NCBI GenBank assembly: GCA_001466705.2
Contig: LATX02000194.1
Location: 310,001-374,000, forward strand
Source: Moniliophthora roreri
Taxonomy: Eukaryota > Basidiomycota > Agaricomycetes > Agaricales > Marasmiaceae
DNA length: 64,000 nucleotides
Direction of reading: 5' to 3'
The notes beneath the pieces are model-generated. The model did not search any database and was not told the origin of the DNA. It saw nothing but the letters and a program-made list of their open reading frames with translations. Positions 1 to 12,738 of this stretch are shown piece by piece. The position numbers and the translations under genes are program-made. Position 1 is the first letter of the stretch. Each line of letters opens with the position of its first letter.

Positions 1-16
1 CAGCCTTCCTAACGTC

Positions 17-373
17 ATGACGCTGGAACTGTCAACAGACGAGGGATTTGAGGAGATGCTCATTTGGTTGGAACCTTCGCTGTGTATTAGATGCTGCGTT
101 CTGCACTTGTCGGTGCTGCTGGCTGATCATCCTTGCAATCAGGAACAATCAGATATATACACCGTTCACGAGCGATTCAAAGGGCTGCCAGTCGGCAGTA
201 CCGTTACTTTCAAGCCGTCTAGTCATCAACCTAACTCCAGATTCGTTGCGTTGCATGCGGCTTGTGCCAAAGCCATCCAGGATATTTTAATATCCAACAC
301 AGACGGAGAGACCTGGATCAGACGATATATTTTGACAAGTGCCCTATTAACATCATGTACATGGCTTTCGTGA
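17..373 (+). pseudogene. Possible gene fragment, unrecognised
   Basis: An open frame of about 118 codons contains a stretch (…FVALHAACAK…) that resembles a short motif I associate with uncharacterised agaric proteins, but similarity stops right after it and the frame closes at 373. No start context or introns could be assigned. It could be the tail of a gene running in from outside the window or a decayed fragment. The 380-900 region after it has short open frames on both strands and no recognisable domain. No function is proposed. Confidence 0.2.
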
Positions 374-1001
374 AAGATATACCAATTGTGAAAACATGTT
401 CTGAGACGTTTTTGCATCTGAGTATTGGCAAGAGGGCCTCGTGCACCAAGACAGACTAGTTCTTTCTGCCTTGTGCACCAATCTCGTCACCATCGTTATT
501 ATTTCAAGTTTTTGGGTTGAAAGCACGCCCGAGCCTACGATCTGCTCCAACTGTTCCTCTGGCACAGTTCATTTTGAGCACTGCAGGATACGAGGAAATG
601 GCCGGGTTTCTGGTAAAGAGGCAGGGGTGTTTTCAGAGTTGGACGTCTACGACGCATGCTTGTTTTTGACGAAGTCGGCCGCCGACTCTTTAGCATCATT
701 GACAGCTGAGAACACCGTACTGGCATTACGTCTGCCGACGTCTCTGGTCCTGGAGAAGAGTCGTACTATGTATATAGCGTCATTTTCAGGATATTGGTAT
801 TGGAAGGAAAGGCCGGGAGTCCTGCGTATACCTTGGCTATCGTGAAATGAAATAGAGAACGACGTGTGGAAAGAGGTAACAATGTAGCTGGGAGGATATG
901 TTACAATACAGGCAAAGTGAATACCTTGAAAGCCGCCGCCTGTCGATTATAGTGATACATTCTGAACTTTTTCCGGGCTGATGATAGTATACACGCGTGA
1001 G

Positions 1002-1877
1002 TCAACGATGCCAATGCTGCAGACTAGGTCGTTCAGTAGCGTTGTACTCGTAATTCGATGGCACTTGGGGATACCTCTCCGCGTACTGCGACTTCGTGCT
1101 GGGATGTCTGTATAGTGGCTGTGGGAAATATGGTGTAGAGGCTTCTGGGGAAGCAAGACGCGGTGGTAATGAAGGAATAACGCCACGAGATTTATCATCG
1201 TGTAGAGCCCCTGCATACACCTGCGCGGCGGTCGTAGGGTATCGATGTCCTTCCTCGGTCGCCAATTTGACCTGCCAACTCTGTCTGCTCCAATCCGGCA
1301 CCAAGTCCTCCTTGTATTCATCACTGTTCCGCTTCCTCCTGCATATGACATCTCGCAAAAATGCCCACCAGGAATCAAAGAAGACGGTAAGGAGGATGAC
1401 TGCCACGACTGAGGCGATGGAAATGACTGCGATCCCAACGATTTTCCATTCCTTCGAATCTCCCACAAAGGATAACGCTTTGTTCGGCGAAGAAGATGCA
1501 GTGGCGGTCACACTAGGAGGAAAGGAATAGAAAGAGCTCGAAGGATGGATACTAAATGGAGAAATGGACATCGACTGAACATTGGTGATCGTAGGAGTAG
1601 GAACTGGAAATGGCGTAGATGTGGTTTTGTGTGCATCATTTGTGGTGGTATGACCGAGAACAACGCTTAACCGAGTCGGGGTCAACAGGTGAGAAGTCGA
1701 AAAATGCACAGGCAGCTGAGACGAAGTGGCGGGATAAGAGGATGTTACTTCAGGCGTGTTTGAGTGGAGCCCGTCATCGAAGAGAGTTGGGAAAAGCGGG
1801 GAGAATACAGTTTCTAGCGGATAGCTTGATATGACATTCGAACACCAGAACACAACAAGAGAGAAGAAAATCCACAT
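1002..1877 (-). CDS. Single-pass membrane protein with Ser/Thr-rich ectodomain
   Basis: A single open frame of 291 codons. The N-terminus is a hydrophobic signal peptide (about residues 1-18). Residues about 20-130 are dominated by Ser, Thr and Pro, as in an O-glycosylated mucin-like ectodomain. One transmembrane helix follows (about 143-167, starting at WKIVGIAVISIA), then a basic stop-transfer patch (CRRKR) and a cytoplasmic tail of about 115 residues. The layout is that of fungal wall-stress sensors or mid2-like proteins, but no Cys-rich WSC domain is visible, so a sensor role is only an inference. It is convergent with nothing; the proteasome gene lies upstream on the same strand. Confidence 0.7.
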   Translation of the reverse strand: MWIFFSLVVFWCSNVISSYPLETVFSPLFPTLFDDGLHSNTPEVTSSYPATSSQLPVHFSTSHLLTPTRLSVVLGHTTTNDAHKTTSTPFPVPTPTITNVQSMSISPFSIHPSSSFYSFPPSVTATASSSPNKALSFVGDSKEWKIVGIAVISIASVVAVILLTVFFDSWWAFLRDVICRRKRNSDEYKEDLVPDWSRQSWQVKLATEEGHRYPTTAAQVYAGALHDDKSRGVIPSLPPRLASPEASTPYFPQPLYRHPSTKSQYAERYPQVPSNYEYNATERPSLQHWHR

Positions 1878-2244
1878 TCAAAGAGTTTACTGAGACGCAG
1901 TGCAAATCAGCGAGATTTGTGGATTTGTGGACAGGTGATGGCGCTATATATGGTGGTAATGATAGAGAACTAGGGGAAGCGTTGAAGCGGCCTCGAGTGA
2001 CCGAGCGTTCTACTACATACTTAGGTCTAGATAAGTTCTTATGCCGAGTTTTACTCTTCACAGGTTCACAGTTTCGTCATTTAAACGTGCTCACGTCGCA
2101 CGTTCAGACTCGGCGTCGGTGTCCGAACTCTATCGGGTCGGGGCTGACCCTATGACCAGCCTCGATTTTCATCCTTCAGGGGGCAGATTCCAAGACGGGA
2201 TACAAAAATGCATTGAAACAGCGGAAATAGTACAAATCCTTTCT
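1878..2244. other. Intergenic, no gene seen
   Basis: This spacer lies between the membrane-protein start and the PSMA4 stop on the same strand. It should hold the PSMA4 3' end and the membrane-protein promoter. Open frames here are short and lack domain content. Confidence 0.5.
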
Positions 2245-3433
2245 TTAAGACGTCTTCATGGCGGTATCTTCATCCTTCTTCGCAAGCCCTTCAGTCTGCA
2301 ACAGCTGATCAATCTCGTCCGGTCTGTATATCTTTGCTTTGGGCTCTTTGGTTTCAGGGTCCAGCGTTAAGACGGCGAATTCGACTACAGCGCAAACTTA
2401 GCCATGGTTGATGATAGGCTGATGATCAGGTCAACTCACGTTTCTCACTTCCCAATGTCGTACTATCCATCGTCTTGCTCATCGTCTTCAACACGAGGCT
2501 GATAGCAGCTTTGACCTCAATATCGTCCTTGTACTCTTGCTTGAGCAAACTCTGCGCTGTTCCGTTATTGGCGCCTATGCATGTGGCCTTCCAGCCAGAG
2601 TAGTTGCCAGATGGATCGGAGTGATAGAGCTGGAAATGATGTTGAGTGTCGTAGCCTGCGTAAAGCAATGATACACCAAATGGCCGGAGACCTGTACCAC
2701 AGGAGAGGTGTGAGCGAAATATTTATACCAGTGACAGTTGAAGCACACACCTCCATACTGTGTATATCCCTGCTTCAAATCGCATAGCCTTTGCACCAAA
2801 AGCTCCACAGGTATATCTTCGTTGTAGGACAAAAGGTGCTGTTGAGCTGCCGACCGCGAGTAGTTGATGAGGGAATTGGCATCCGCTGTTAAGCCTGCTA
2901 CGCCACCGATTACGTTCCTGAGAGTTGTAGACCGACTTTTGAGCTGATGACCACGATAGAGTTTCAAGGATTACGCACGAGTTGAGAAGATAGATTTTCT
3001 CTCCGCTACCACCATAACCACCATCTTTTGTGTACGATAAATCCAACAGTTTTCCTGTGACCTTCTTCTCTGCAGCAAGGACTACACCGTCTTTAGCTAG
3101 GACACCGAGGACGGTTCCAGCGTGGGAGATGGCTTCCATGGCATACTCGACTATCGATAGTGTTTGTATTTGGGCTTGTGCTTTTAATCTGCGATTGACT
3201 CACTCTGATACAGCCGACCTGGATAAGTGAATTTGTGAGCCTATGAATATTACAAACTTATAGCGGCATACCTTCCGGTGAAAAGATAGTAGTACGACCT
3301 TGAGAGTTGGATCATGAGATTCACAACGACTTGCGAGAGATTACTGCAAATATTTACTCACTGTCGTATCTTCTAGCCTGAAAGGTTATTCTTCAGCATT
3401 TTTGAACAGCAAAGATATAGCAGCACATACCAT
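2245..3433 (-). CDS. PRE9: 20S proteasome subunit alpha type-4 (alpha3)
   Basis: Non-catalytic alpha-ring subunit of the 20S proteasome, acting in cytosol and nucleus. Eight exons join in frame to 263 codons: 3431-3433, 3362-3377, 3272-3298, 3204-3218, 2979-3150, 2751-2917, 2440-2691 and 2245-2384. The N-terminus reads [20 protein letters not shown] followed by [13 protein letters not shown], the alpha-type signature of PSMA4. The later GITSDAN-like (GLTADAN) and [15 protein letters not shown] motifs also match the family, as does the length (human 261). All junctions are GT-AG. Exon 1 is only the ATG codon, and exons 2-4 are 16, 27 and 15 nt, so automated models probably start too late, at the internal Met at 3139. 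Certainty about identity is very high; the exon-1 call rests on the required MA-R-RYDS start. Confidence 0.95.
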
Positions 3434-3624
3434 TGTAAAGGAGGAAGAGTGATAAACGCAAGTAAAGAGGTGTTGACGCGTTCAGGCATACGCGTCGCCT
3501 TGCGGCATTTGCCGAGCACACTTGTCTCCAGTACAAGGTCAGTAGTTTCCAGGTTAATACAAAGTTCTGTAACGCTACATCTAATATGACTTGAATTTTA
3601 CAGGAATATCTGGGTTGGATCTAC

Positions 3625-4380
3625 CTAAGGCGTCAAGTCCGTCTTCTTCAGGGCTTCCTTCACCTGTTGCAACTGTGTTTCCGTCGAGTCCATGATGCTG
3701 ACAGTAATAACTCCTTCCTCGTCCTCTGGACTCTCCAACGTCTGCAGCTGGCTATCCAACATATTCGCCTTCATGTAGTGCCCTTGCCTCTTCGACATTC
3801 TTTCAAACAACACCTCTCTGGAACCCTTCAAGAATACAAATATTGTAGGCAAAGCCTCTGGAGAAGGCGGTTCTAGGTGTGCGGGTAACACAGCCTCGTC
3901 ACTCTCCTTCACCTCCTTCCTCTTTCCCCGCAGGATATCCCGGTAATACTTTTTCAAACTCGAGCAAGTCACCACTACTCCATGCACCTCATGCTCATCC
4001 CTCAGCTCCTTACTACTCCTCATCTCAGCAATCTTATGCTCAGCAGTAGTCCTTATGAGCTCCAGCCAAGGTTCCCTGTCAACGTCATTGAGCGGCTGTC
4101 CAGACGCCATCTTATCGATGTTTGCTTTCGGATGTAGCTCGTCACCCTCGATGAATGCGAGCCCGTAATCTTTAGCTATCGCCTGTCCAAGTGTCGACTT
4201 CCCTGTACCGCTTACACCCTAATAAAAGAAATAACAAGGTGAAAATTAGCATATGGCCATCAGCGTGAATGATTGGAATGCTGAAGCCTGACAGTGACGC
4301 CGACAGACCGCTGTCTGCCATTCACGTACCATAGCAATGATGAGTACCGGTTTTCTTTCGCCGGTCTGGGTTCCCGCCAT
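3625..4380 (-). CDS. Gluconokinase (GntK/IdnK type)
   Basis: Phosphorylates D-gluconate to 6-phosphogluconate with ATP, feeding the pentose phosphate pathway. Two exons, 4330-4380 and 3625-4218, give 214 residues, within the family size. The Walker A loop GVSGTGKST is at residues 18-26, right after the single intron. The gluconate-binding region (EGDELHP, then GQPLNDVDREPWL) follows, then VTCSSLKKYYRDILRG and the FLKGSREVLFERMSKRQGHYM block typical of bacterial and fungal gluconokinases. The start at 4380 gives a short leader before the P-loop. It lies just upstream of PSMA4 on the same strand, with about 190 bp between them. Confidence 0.94.
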
Positions 4381-5574
4381 TCTGGTAAAAACCTATGTGG
4401 TGGGATGAATGTAGATGATAATAGTCGGGACGACGAGAATTTCGAAAAATCGATGTCGGAAGGATTTCTCTCCATAGTCCCGGACCGGACTTGTCCGCGG
4501 AGATTCTCCCGTGAGGTCAGCGCTGTCGTTCTACTTTGTGTTATAAAAAACGTATATGTATAGTGGCGCGCGGTGCTATTCGGGAATCGGAAGGGGGAAT
4601 AAGACCTCAATCACACCGCTGCTCGTCACGTCGCTGTTCATCAGACCACGCAGTGGAGCATCCTCAATGCTAGTACTCCCAGGTGGCCATTCGTGCGAGC
4701 CTCATGGCACGGCATCTTTGACAAAATGGCTGTTAAACATATTGCGACTTCTTATGTCCAAGAATTGAGGCCAAAGCTCATTAGAAAAGGTTCGGGAAGT
4801 GGCGTTCACATGCTGTTTTGCAGTAAGCGGAAGGTAACCTATCAGCTCGGGCTTGGGATACTTCAGCTTCCAAGGTTGTGATGATATAAACTTTATTTTA
4901 AGTGACACCCAATACACTGTATTCTATAGGCATGACGGCAACCCGTGTCAAAAACATATTACACCAAATCAGTTGTGCGAAAAGAAAAGAAAATTGAAAT
5001 GACAGTATAACAACAGCAAGAAGAAAATACAGATGATGGTCCTGGAAATGCGGGTGGAGGGAGGAGTGGAGAAATGACGATGAAAATGATGAAAAGGAAT
5101 GGATAACTAGGAACAATTGCAAGTATTTGAAGCGTGCTGTCCGCACAGCGTAAACAAAAGAAGAATGATTGTGTAAACAGTATTCAAGGGGAGTGGAATA
5201 TGTGGACAACAACGGAATCCGGTGGCGGCTGTGGTGTATGCAGCGTTGGGGAAAGTACAACGGACTTAGGGTAAATTTGAATTATTGCTGTTGCGAAGAA
5301 GTTAAGGTAGGTTGATTCCGGCAGAATTAGATGTTGATCCATTATGTGGGAGGGACCGGATCGTGGGACCACCACCAGGGAGGTAGAGGGGGAAATGTCA
5401 TTGGGAACAGATTATGGGGAGTCTTCTTTGTATGGTTTAGACAGAATCCCATGTCATCGAATGGATTGTCGGTGATGTGGGAGGAGATTAAAGTCATATC
5501 TTGATGGCGATGTATAGTCGTACAATATCATTTTCCATCGGCCGTGCGGCCAGATGTAAGGTACATGCGTTTCC
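4381..5574. other. Intergenic, no gene seen
   Basis: About 1.2 kb between gluconokinase and the DUF6593 gene. It should contain the gluconokinase promoter and the 3' region of the DUF6593 gene. Several short open frames exist on both strands (for example minus 4898-5260), but they are low in complexity and show no domain. Confidence 0.5.
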
Positions 5575-7628
5575 TTAGATGTTCGTCTCCGGCGAAGAAG
5601 CGGGTGGAGGCAGTGATGAGACAGGCCATGTCGATGGTATAGTCGTCCCGCTGTTAAATTCAATGGAATTGTAGGCGGGAGGCGGGCAATCGACGCTGAG
5701 TATCGACTCGGGTCGTGTTCTGCTTGTTGAGGGTTGAGGTCCTGGCCAAGCTTCCTCTGGAGACGATAACCAGTCTGTCAGATCGCCAAAGCAACGCTTT
5801 GACGTATTGCGCCGCTCCTGCATCGGCGTGGGGGGTAAGGTGCGCTGCGAGTACTGAGACACCCGTTTATCACGATAACGGCTATTCAGAGGTCGCCCAG
5901 AACTCTGACTGTGCCTAAGAGGTAATGCGGGTCTAAGTGGCTCAATCGGACTCTGCGGAGGTGGCACAGGTAATGTCCTGGTATAGCTAGTGGGGGACAC
6001 CAGGAAGGAGGCATCGTATGATGGTCGTCGATAGTCTGAAACAGACGAAACCGTACTTTCGACGGGACTGCTCAAAGATCCATCAGCGGTCCTAGGTCGG
6101 GGTGTAGACTGAGACCGGTGACTAGGAGGTCGAGGAAGCTCCCGAAATCTCCTGGAATTGTGAATTGCTGGTCCAGGGGTGACCGGACTAGGGATGCGAC
6201 TGGAGTTCGAGGACGAAGCATATCGGGCAGGTATTTTCGGGACAGGGGGTATGTTGTGCTCGTTATAGAACATAGGATCCAAATATGTGTGTGAAGGCGC
6301 AGTTGTAGTTGTGAGGGGATAGAAAACGGACTCCGCTGAAGGACTTGGGGGTCGCGATGGCCGTTGCGATGTCCTGGCGACTTTCACTCCAATCACCTCT
6401 TCGGAATGCTCCTCGGCGTCCGTCTTGACATCGCTGTCACTGTCGCTCAAGTCGTCCTCGCTGTCATCATCCAAAAAAGACGAGTCCGAGCTAGAAGCCC
6501 TCCGTTGTAATGTAGGATAAATGGGTTTCCCGAGCATAATCTTGGCCATCTGGTCGGCAGAGGTCGGAGTTGGAGGAACCTGCGAAGAGGACTGCCGAGA
6601 AGCGGTCGACAATCGTTTCTTATATATAGGTTCTCCGAACATAATTTTTCTCCACTGCAACGTAGAAGCTGAGGACATCGATGCGGATGCAGGTCCTGTA
6701 TTGGGTGAGCTTCCGCTTGCTCCCTGAGCTGAACTTGGTCGGACCATCGTCCACTCCTGGATGTCAGTGACAAGTAAGAGCGCCGACACTAGTAGGTAGT
6801 CCAATAAAAGGACAGAGACCCCTTGATGAACCGCCATTGGGCGGGCGTCATATTTATCGTGAAGGGTCTCGAACACCTTCAACCTCGGTGGCGCTGCATC
6901 AACTGCAGGTTCCAAAATGGCTATGGGGCCTTTAGCAGATGCTGCAAAACACTGTAATTGATGTGTTTATTGTTGATCAGCTCGAGTGTAATTCCACAGC
7001 TGAAGCTTTACACACCAGGAACGACGATCCAACTGCTTTCCATTTTAGTGCATGCGAGTATCCTGGAATTTTGAATCGCCGAGGAGCACTGTGATGGCAA
7101 GAGCGATGAGCGTCGAGGTCGACCTCGCTGATTGAACGGTGCGTACCTCAACATCGTGGCAGATGACAGGAAATCGTCGGCGCTCTTCATTCGACCGCCG
7201 CGTATCTGGAGCTCCACCTCTTCGGTGCCCTTGCCCTTGCCGCCTTTGCCCTTGCTCGAAATATGCTTCGGCCATTTGATGACGGCGGTCTTTAAGATGT
7301 CTCCCCATTTATCGGACCTAGAGATGGTTGTAACAGTACCCTCGGTTTTGATCGTGTATAGCGCATAGCTAGACATGTCATCCTGGACCTTGGAGTCAAG
7401 GAAGGAGGGTGAAGACAGAGACAGTGTCAAGAGGGGATTCTTGGACTGGGCAGACATATCATCCGTGATATCGAGACGACGAAGATAAGGCAAGGCGGAG
7501 GAAATGACAGAGGTGCGGGAGCTTCTCGCCTCTGAAAGGTAGGAGGAGAAAGGATGGTGTGAACGAGAACGGCGAAGGGATCCGCCTCTGTGGTCGTCGT
7601 CGAACGGAGAGACGGACTCTCTTGTCAT
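5575..7628 (-). CDS. DUF6593 domain protein with long disordered tail
   Basis: Three exons (7147-7628, 7016-7127, 5575-6951) join exactly in frame to 656 residues. The first 260 or so residues carry the beta-rich DUF6593 fold found almost only in Agaricomycetes: a strand pattern around SYALYTIKTEGTVTTISR, the conserved GGRMKSADDFL, then RFKIPGYSHALKWK and ETLHDKYDARPM, ending in the hydrophobic VSVLLLDYLLVSALLLVTDIQEW. About 390 further residues are rich in Ser, Pro and Arg, with an acidic DDDSEDDLSDSDSD patch and two similar segments (KIMFGEPIYKK and KIMLGKPIYPT) that form an internal repeat. Function of the family is unknown; its fold has been compared with tubby/scramblase domains, which is only an analogy here. 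Confidence 0.85.
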
Positions 7629-8201
7629 GGTGGATAATGGAACGAAAGGAGCAAAGAGGTCATGCTTCTAATTGGGTGAAGGATGGGGTAACTGGATGTG
7701 GACATGCTGAGGTAAGATCAAGGAGAAGTCATAGAAAATGATGGGCAGCGTTTGATGCCGAGGTGCATGTGCCCACTGCCAGCAATTTCCATACAAACTT
7801 TCGGTAAACATATCCAGAAACTTGTCCATATCAGAATTCTTTCTGCGGCATACATAAATCCTGATCTAGATATAGATTGTCAGCGCCGCAGCGGGACCTT
7901 TTTATGGAAGTTGCTTTATATAAACATACCGAGGCAAGATCTCAATAAATACAGAACACACCTTCTCCAGAGTTTGCCCATGTTCAGACCCAGTTACAGT
8001 AAATGTCAGCGAGCTAAAGCCGTACAGGGTCGTTACTAGGATTCATCTAGGCGAGATCGAGGAAGCGGACTAAACGGCGGAGATGGGCGCGGGGTCGGAA
8101 CTTTTTTTCGAAGAAAATTTCCCCACGGTTTGCATTGCATATACACGACCAAACAATCAGCTCTTGCACTTTGACCATCATCTTCACCAACGCTCATAAA
8201 C
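7629..8201. promoter_or_regulatory. Divergent promoter region between DUF6593 gene and CHZ1
   Basis: The two genes are transcribed away from each other across 573 bp, so this segment must contain both promoters. No sharply defined element was recognised, and the open frame at 7752-8039 on plus has no domain. Confidence 0.5.
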
Positions 8202-8680
8202 ATGTCCACCGACGCGACTGATGCTACTACTGCTACGTACGTGGAGTTTGGACTTGTATATGTTATCTATTGACGCGTTCCATGTACGACAGCAAAGATG
8301 CCACTACCAACCCTCAGACCGTAGACGCGTCAGCGGAGGACAAGGGAAAAGGAAAGGCAAAGGCTCCTGCCGAAGAGAATGCCATGAGAGAGGACGACGA
8401 AGATGACGATGACGATGAAGAGGAAGAGGAGGACGAAGACGAGGTTCGAGTTTTCTCATGACGCGTCATGTCATGCCTCAGTTCTCTGAACTCACAACGC
8501 GTACAGGACATGGATAATGATGAAAGCTTGGAAGCAATAGATCCTACTGTTATTGTTGGCCGCCGTACGCGTGGTCTTAAAGTCGACTACACATCGCCAG
8601 AGGCCTTGGCCAAGGCCGGTCTAAAGCAGGGAGACGACGACGACGACGATGACGAAGACACCAAAATGAAGGACGACTAG
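8202..8680 (+). CDS. CHZ1: Histone H2A.Z-specific chaperone CHZ1
   Basis: Nuclear chaperone that binds the H2A.Z-H2B dimer and hands it to the SWR1 remodeller. Three exons, 8202-8236, 8293-8443 and 8507-8680, give 119 residues. The CHZ motif is plain at residues about 70-85 (LEAIDPTVIVGRRTRG), flanked by a very acidic run before it (DDEDDDDDEEEEEDEDE) and another Asp run near the C-terminus, as in all CHZ1 proteins. Both introns are GT-AG and short (56 and 63 nt). The acidic tract could vary in length between strains. Confidence 0.93.
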
Positions 8681-11600
8681 GCGTTTACAACCAGAAAGCA
8701 TTATCCTGTTACTACACTCATTCATCAAACAAAAATTTGTTCTCATCTATCCATTCTTGGTACCTTTCCCACCAAGTTCATTTCCGCTTTCTCGCCCACA
8801 TCACCTTGCAATTTATTCGTCTTTATTCTCAGGCTCTCAATCGTTACAATGACTGCGCATCTGCCGTTTGTACGTGTATGATTTGTACTCGAATGAACGT
8901 TGTATTTTCCAGTCATTTCCTTTGTTCGTCTCCATCTCCTTCAAAAATCCTCAATCCCGGATCAGTGCCCTTAGGCTCCGGTGCCTCGCTTTTGCCCAGG
9001 TCATGTGTCTCAGAAACCTGCGAAAAGATCTCAGCGCTCTCTTATATGAAAACCGATATTAAATCTGGAAGACGTCAAGATATCGCAGTTAACTGATGGA
9101 CCACTTTCGGCTCAAGCACCTTGCCCAACGCTAAAGAAGGAATCTAACTAAATCCATCATGGTATGCCGGGATCCCCGCACCCTATTGATGTCGACAGGC
9201 CGTCGACGTGAATGTCCTGAAATTCGAGCGGGTCCGAGCGCAGGTCCGCCATATGCTCCCTCGTCAGGGCGACGGCAGTCTAAGGTGGCGATCTACATGG
9301 TACTACGTGGACCAAGTTATGACGGGTACCATATGCATTGTCAGAAGATCATCTTTTTGCTTATACCCCTCTCCTTTTCAGCTGAATCGTACCGCAACAC
9401 TGGGTTCACCTCGTCGTCGTATATATTCAGGGTTGACTCTGAGTTGGTTATCGTGATGAACTTTCCTCTAGCGATATGTCCCAGGCAAGTAATTGGTTAT
9501 TATTTTAACCGACCGCTTCTTTGTTTAACGCATAGAAGAGAACCAACCCCACCGGAGCCTCTCAAGTCTTTCTATGATGATAGAACTTTGGTTGTTTGTT
9601 TCCTGATTTCCTGAACGCCGTTTTCCTCTTCAAGTCGTCTTCTTGACTTCTCGATGATTTCTTCAATCCCCCTCGGTGCCAATGATGGTGCTCGGCAGTT
9701 GCCCTCAATCTTGCCATTTCTCTCTCTCGTATGACTCTCATGAGGACCTGAGGTACCCAGGATTCCCACTTCAAGGCCCAGGTAAATAATCCCGTCACTG
9801 TCTTTTGGAGACTGGTTGTAAATGGATGATCGTAGAGTCTATCTTATTCCGGGATATGACTTTCGTCATAGTGATTTCCGGATATGTAAAAGTTTCAGAC
9901 GGAATGCGACCCTCGGAGGTCGCTCACTTACCACCGTAGACCCTTCGTCGCAAGGAATACGGAGGCATCTGCCCCGCCCCGGGGCCCGTTTGACCTCTTG
10001 CATTGATGACAGGTTAGGAAACCGGGGCGCGTCGGTGATTGAGGTATGTCCAGGGTTTCCTATTCTGGCCCTTCTGTCGGCTTATTAGGGTCCCACAGTG
10101 GTTGCAAAGAATGTTTACCGTGACCTGATTCTTTTGCATCGTGATGATGTACAATGAGCTTGGTATGATTCTCAATGCTTTAAGCATAGTAAGAACAACT
10201 CACGGACGAGCCATTCTACTCCGCCCTCGAGGAGATAACGGTAGTCACTCTTCGTTGACCCTCACAATGCAAATTATTCCGCACTCCACAAGACCAAGAT
10301 TGACTAGGGAATTCTCCTTTACCTCTTATTGACTTTCTTCGTCACCTTCAGGTTTCTGCTCAATCGACATTTCCTAACTTTATTAAAATCCTAGATGCTT
10401 ATATCTTTCTCTAACGGTCTTAGAACTCACTTTGCAGTGGCGCTCTAGTGGGTATTCGAATCTATCCTCCGGGGGATAATGCGAACCACTAACTAAAATC
10501 CGTTGGCCCTGTACTATGATTTCAACGGCACTCGGCTTCGGCGAATAGCTTTCTCTGTGTAAACGGATCCCGGGATTTTCTCTACGGAGCTCCCGTCGTT
10601 GAGTCGTTTATCCTAGCAAGGCTAGTCTTATCTCCTCTCGTCACTAGAATCCGAGAGCACCGAAACGTCTAATATATCCCCTTTCCTTGTATTATCATCG
10701 CGTGATTTCAGCATGTAGGCTCGGCGCTCAGCGCTCAACTCCTAGCACCGAAAAACGGTTATATGGTGTCATTTTTACGTCTTGGCATACATATGGGCGC
10801 TCACGACGCTCGAGTTGGACGTGCCAGGAGAATCTCAATTCTGGGGCGTCTTTACTCCCACATGGTGACGCAGAGAACAAAGCACTTAAACACAGTACGT
10901 GTACGTGTCCTGTTGCTGTAGTGACCATGACGATCTTGCGAATGCAAACGATCTGGCCGCCAACAAGAGCGTGTTACGCCTCAGTTCCACATCAAAGTCC
11001 GGGGGGTGAGGTTGTAGGTCAGTCGCACATCTAGCAACAAGTTGAACACGGAATTTTACCTTCTCAGTCGTAGTGAACACTCGCTTGAGCTCGGCGCGCT
11101 GGCTGTTGCCAGCGATGGTGATGTGATGGAGAGGGTTACATTCCTTCCTAACACGAGCCGATCTCTCTACTCCGAGGGGTTCATTCAGCAAGAGCGCTGG
11201 AATGCTGCCAAGAGACCAATGTTATGGTCTGATCGGGTGGGACCTTGACCGCCGATCCGGGTAGGGAGGGTGTGAGACGCTGAACAAGGAATCATACCAT
11301 TAAGACCATCAGGCCATTGAAAGCACAGTGTTTGCCACGCACCCCCCGCCTGAAAGTCACAATATAGTCGGATGTGTGTATAGATACTTCGGAAAGCTAA
11401 CTCGTTGCAAAAGGATTTGGCACTGTCTACAAGGCATCTTTTACAAACGCTAGGTTACGCACCGTGAGGATTTTGGGACAACCCACAATATCCTGTTGTC
11501 ATTCCTCATCGACGGAATATCTGTAGAATCTGGATATCCTGCAGACATTCTCTCCATATTTCCAGTGCTGCCTCATGGCTCCGACGGACTTAGCAAATTT

Positions 11601-12738
11601 CTCATTTAACCTTTCGACTTCTGACACGTCACCATCTCCCGCCCATCGATAAAGTCCCAGATTCCTACATCAAGTTTCCTTGATTACCTCGATATATATA
11701 CGTGCGTGTTGGTTGGTCTGAAAGGTTCAAAGGGCTCAAGTGCGTGCACTATGTTTTGATTTTGATATATCTGCTAACGTGGGTCGGGGATCCGGGGGGC
11801 AGAGGCCTTGAGTTTACTTGTATAGTCTCAACTTCCATATGAGAACCCTCAGAGCAAGGGCTGGATCCATACCGAGCAAGATCATCAACATATATGGATG
11901 CTTGTCACTCAGTACTCAGAGACGAGGCATACACTATTGAAAGCTACAGTCCTTTGTTTTACTGTTTCACCACTTCACCGCTTCATCGCTGACTAGGGAC
12001 TTGAGAAAGGACCGTCCCCGCTCGCCTATAGAAATCTAGTGAGTACTCCTGCACCCTTCGTTATTCAAGTCATTTGATTGGTTTTCCATTAGCATCATCT
12101 TTCATCAAGCAGTCTTTCGAGTTTGCGATATCGGCTGCTTCTTGTTATTGAATGGACGTGCGGTAAGTGGGACTTCCACCATCAGTGATAATCGGTGCTC
12201 AAGGGACATTCACTAGCGTAGCGCCTTTGCCTTGCTCATCGATAATGGGTCGTTCCTGGATGTGGCACTGGTGTGGACCAGACGGTGAGATAGAGTCGGT
12301 GCACCGAACAGCTCTTCGAGGATTTCATGTAGATGAGGACTAGTATCTATATATCCAGTGGAAGACTATAGATTGTTTACATTGTCATATGAACTGAGGA
12401 ATGGAATGGAACAGGATGCGGGTATATCTGGGGCAGCCAGATTATATCGTGAGGATATTCACCGTAATGTCAGCGATATCCTCATTTCGGGGGATTTTGC
12501 AAGTTTTTCGAGGGAACCTCAGTGTTGCAACATGTTCCAGGTCCTTTGTGTCCGATCGCTGTGAAACGAGAGTGATGAATGTTCAGAGGCTATTGTAGCG
12601 TGGGACTCCAGAAAGTCGGAGGGTCATGCAGCCACACGGGCTTACTCAGCACCCACCGCTTCGCTTTGCGTTACTCCATCACCACCAGCATATTTCGCTC
12701 TAGCTCGTTCTCAAAGTCATTTATCAAGTTGGCAGATC
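8681..12738. other. 4-kb gene desert
   Basis: No convincing coding region. Open frames do not exceed about 150 codons, do not chain across splice sites into any recognised family, and overlap on both strands. Two direct reads (plus 9159-9614 and 10687-11034) were examined and look random. It probably includes the antizyme 5' UTR and promoter near its right end. It could hold a strongly decayed element or unrecognised non-coding RNA. Confidence 0.45.
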
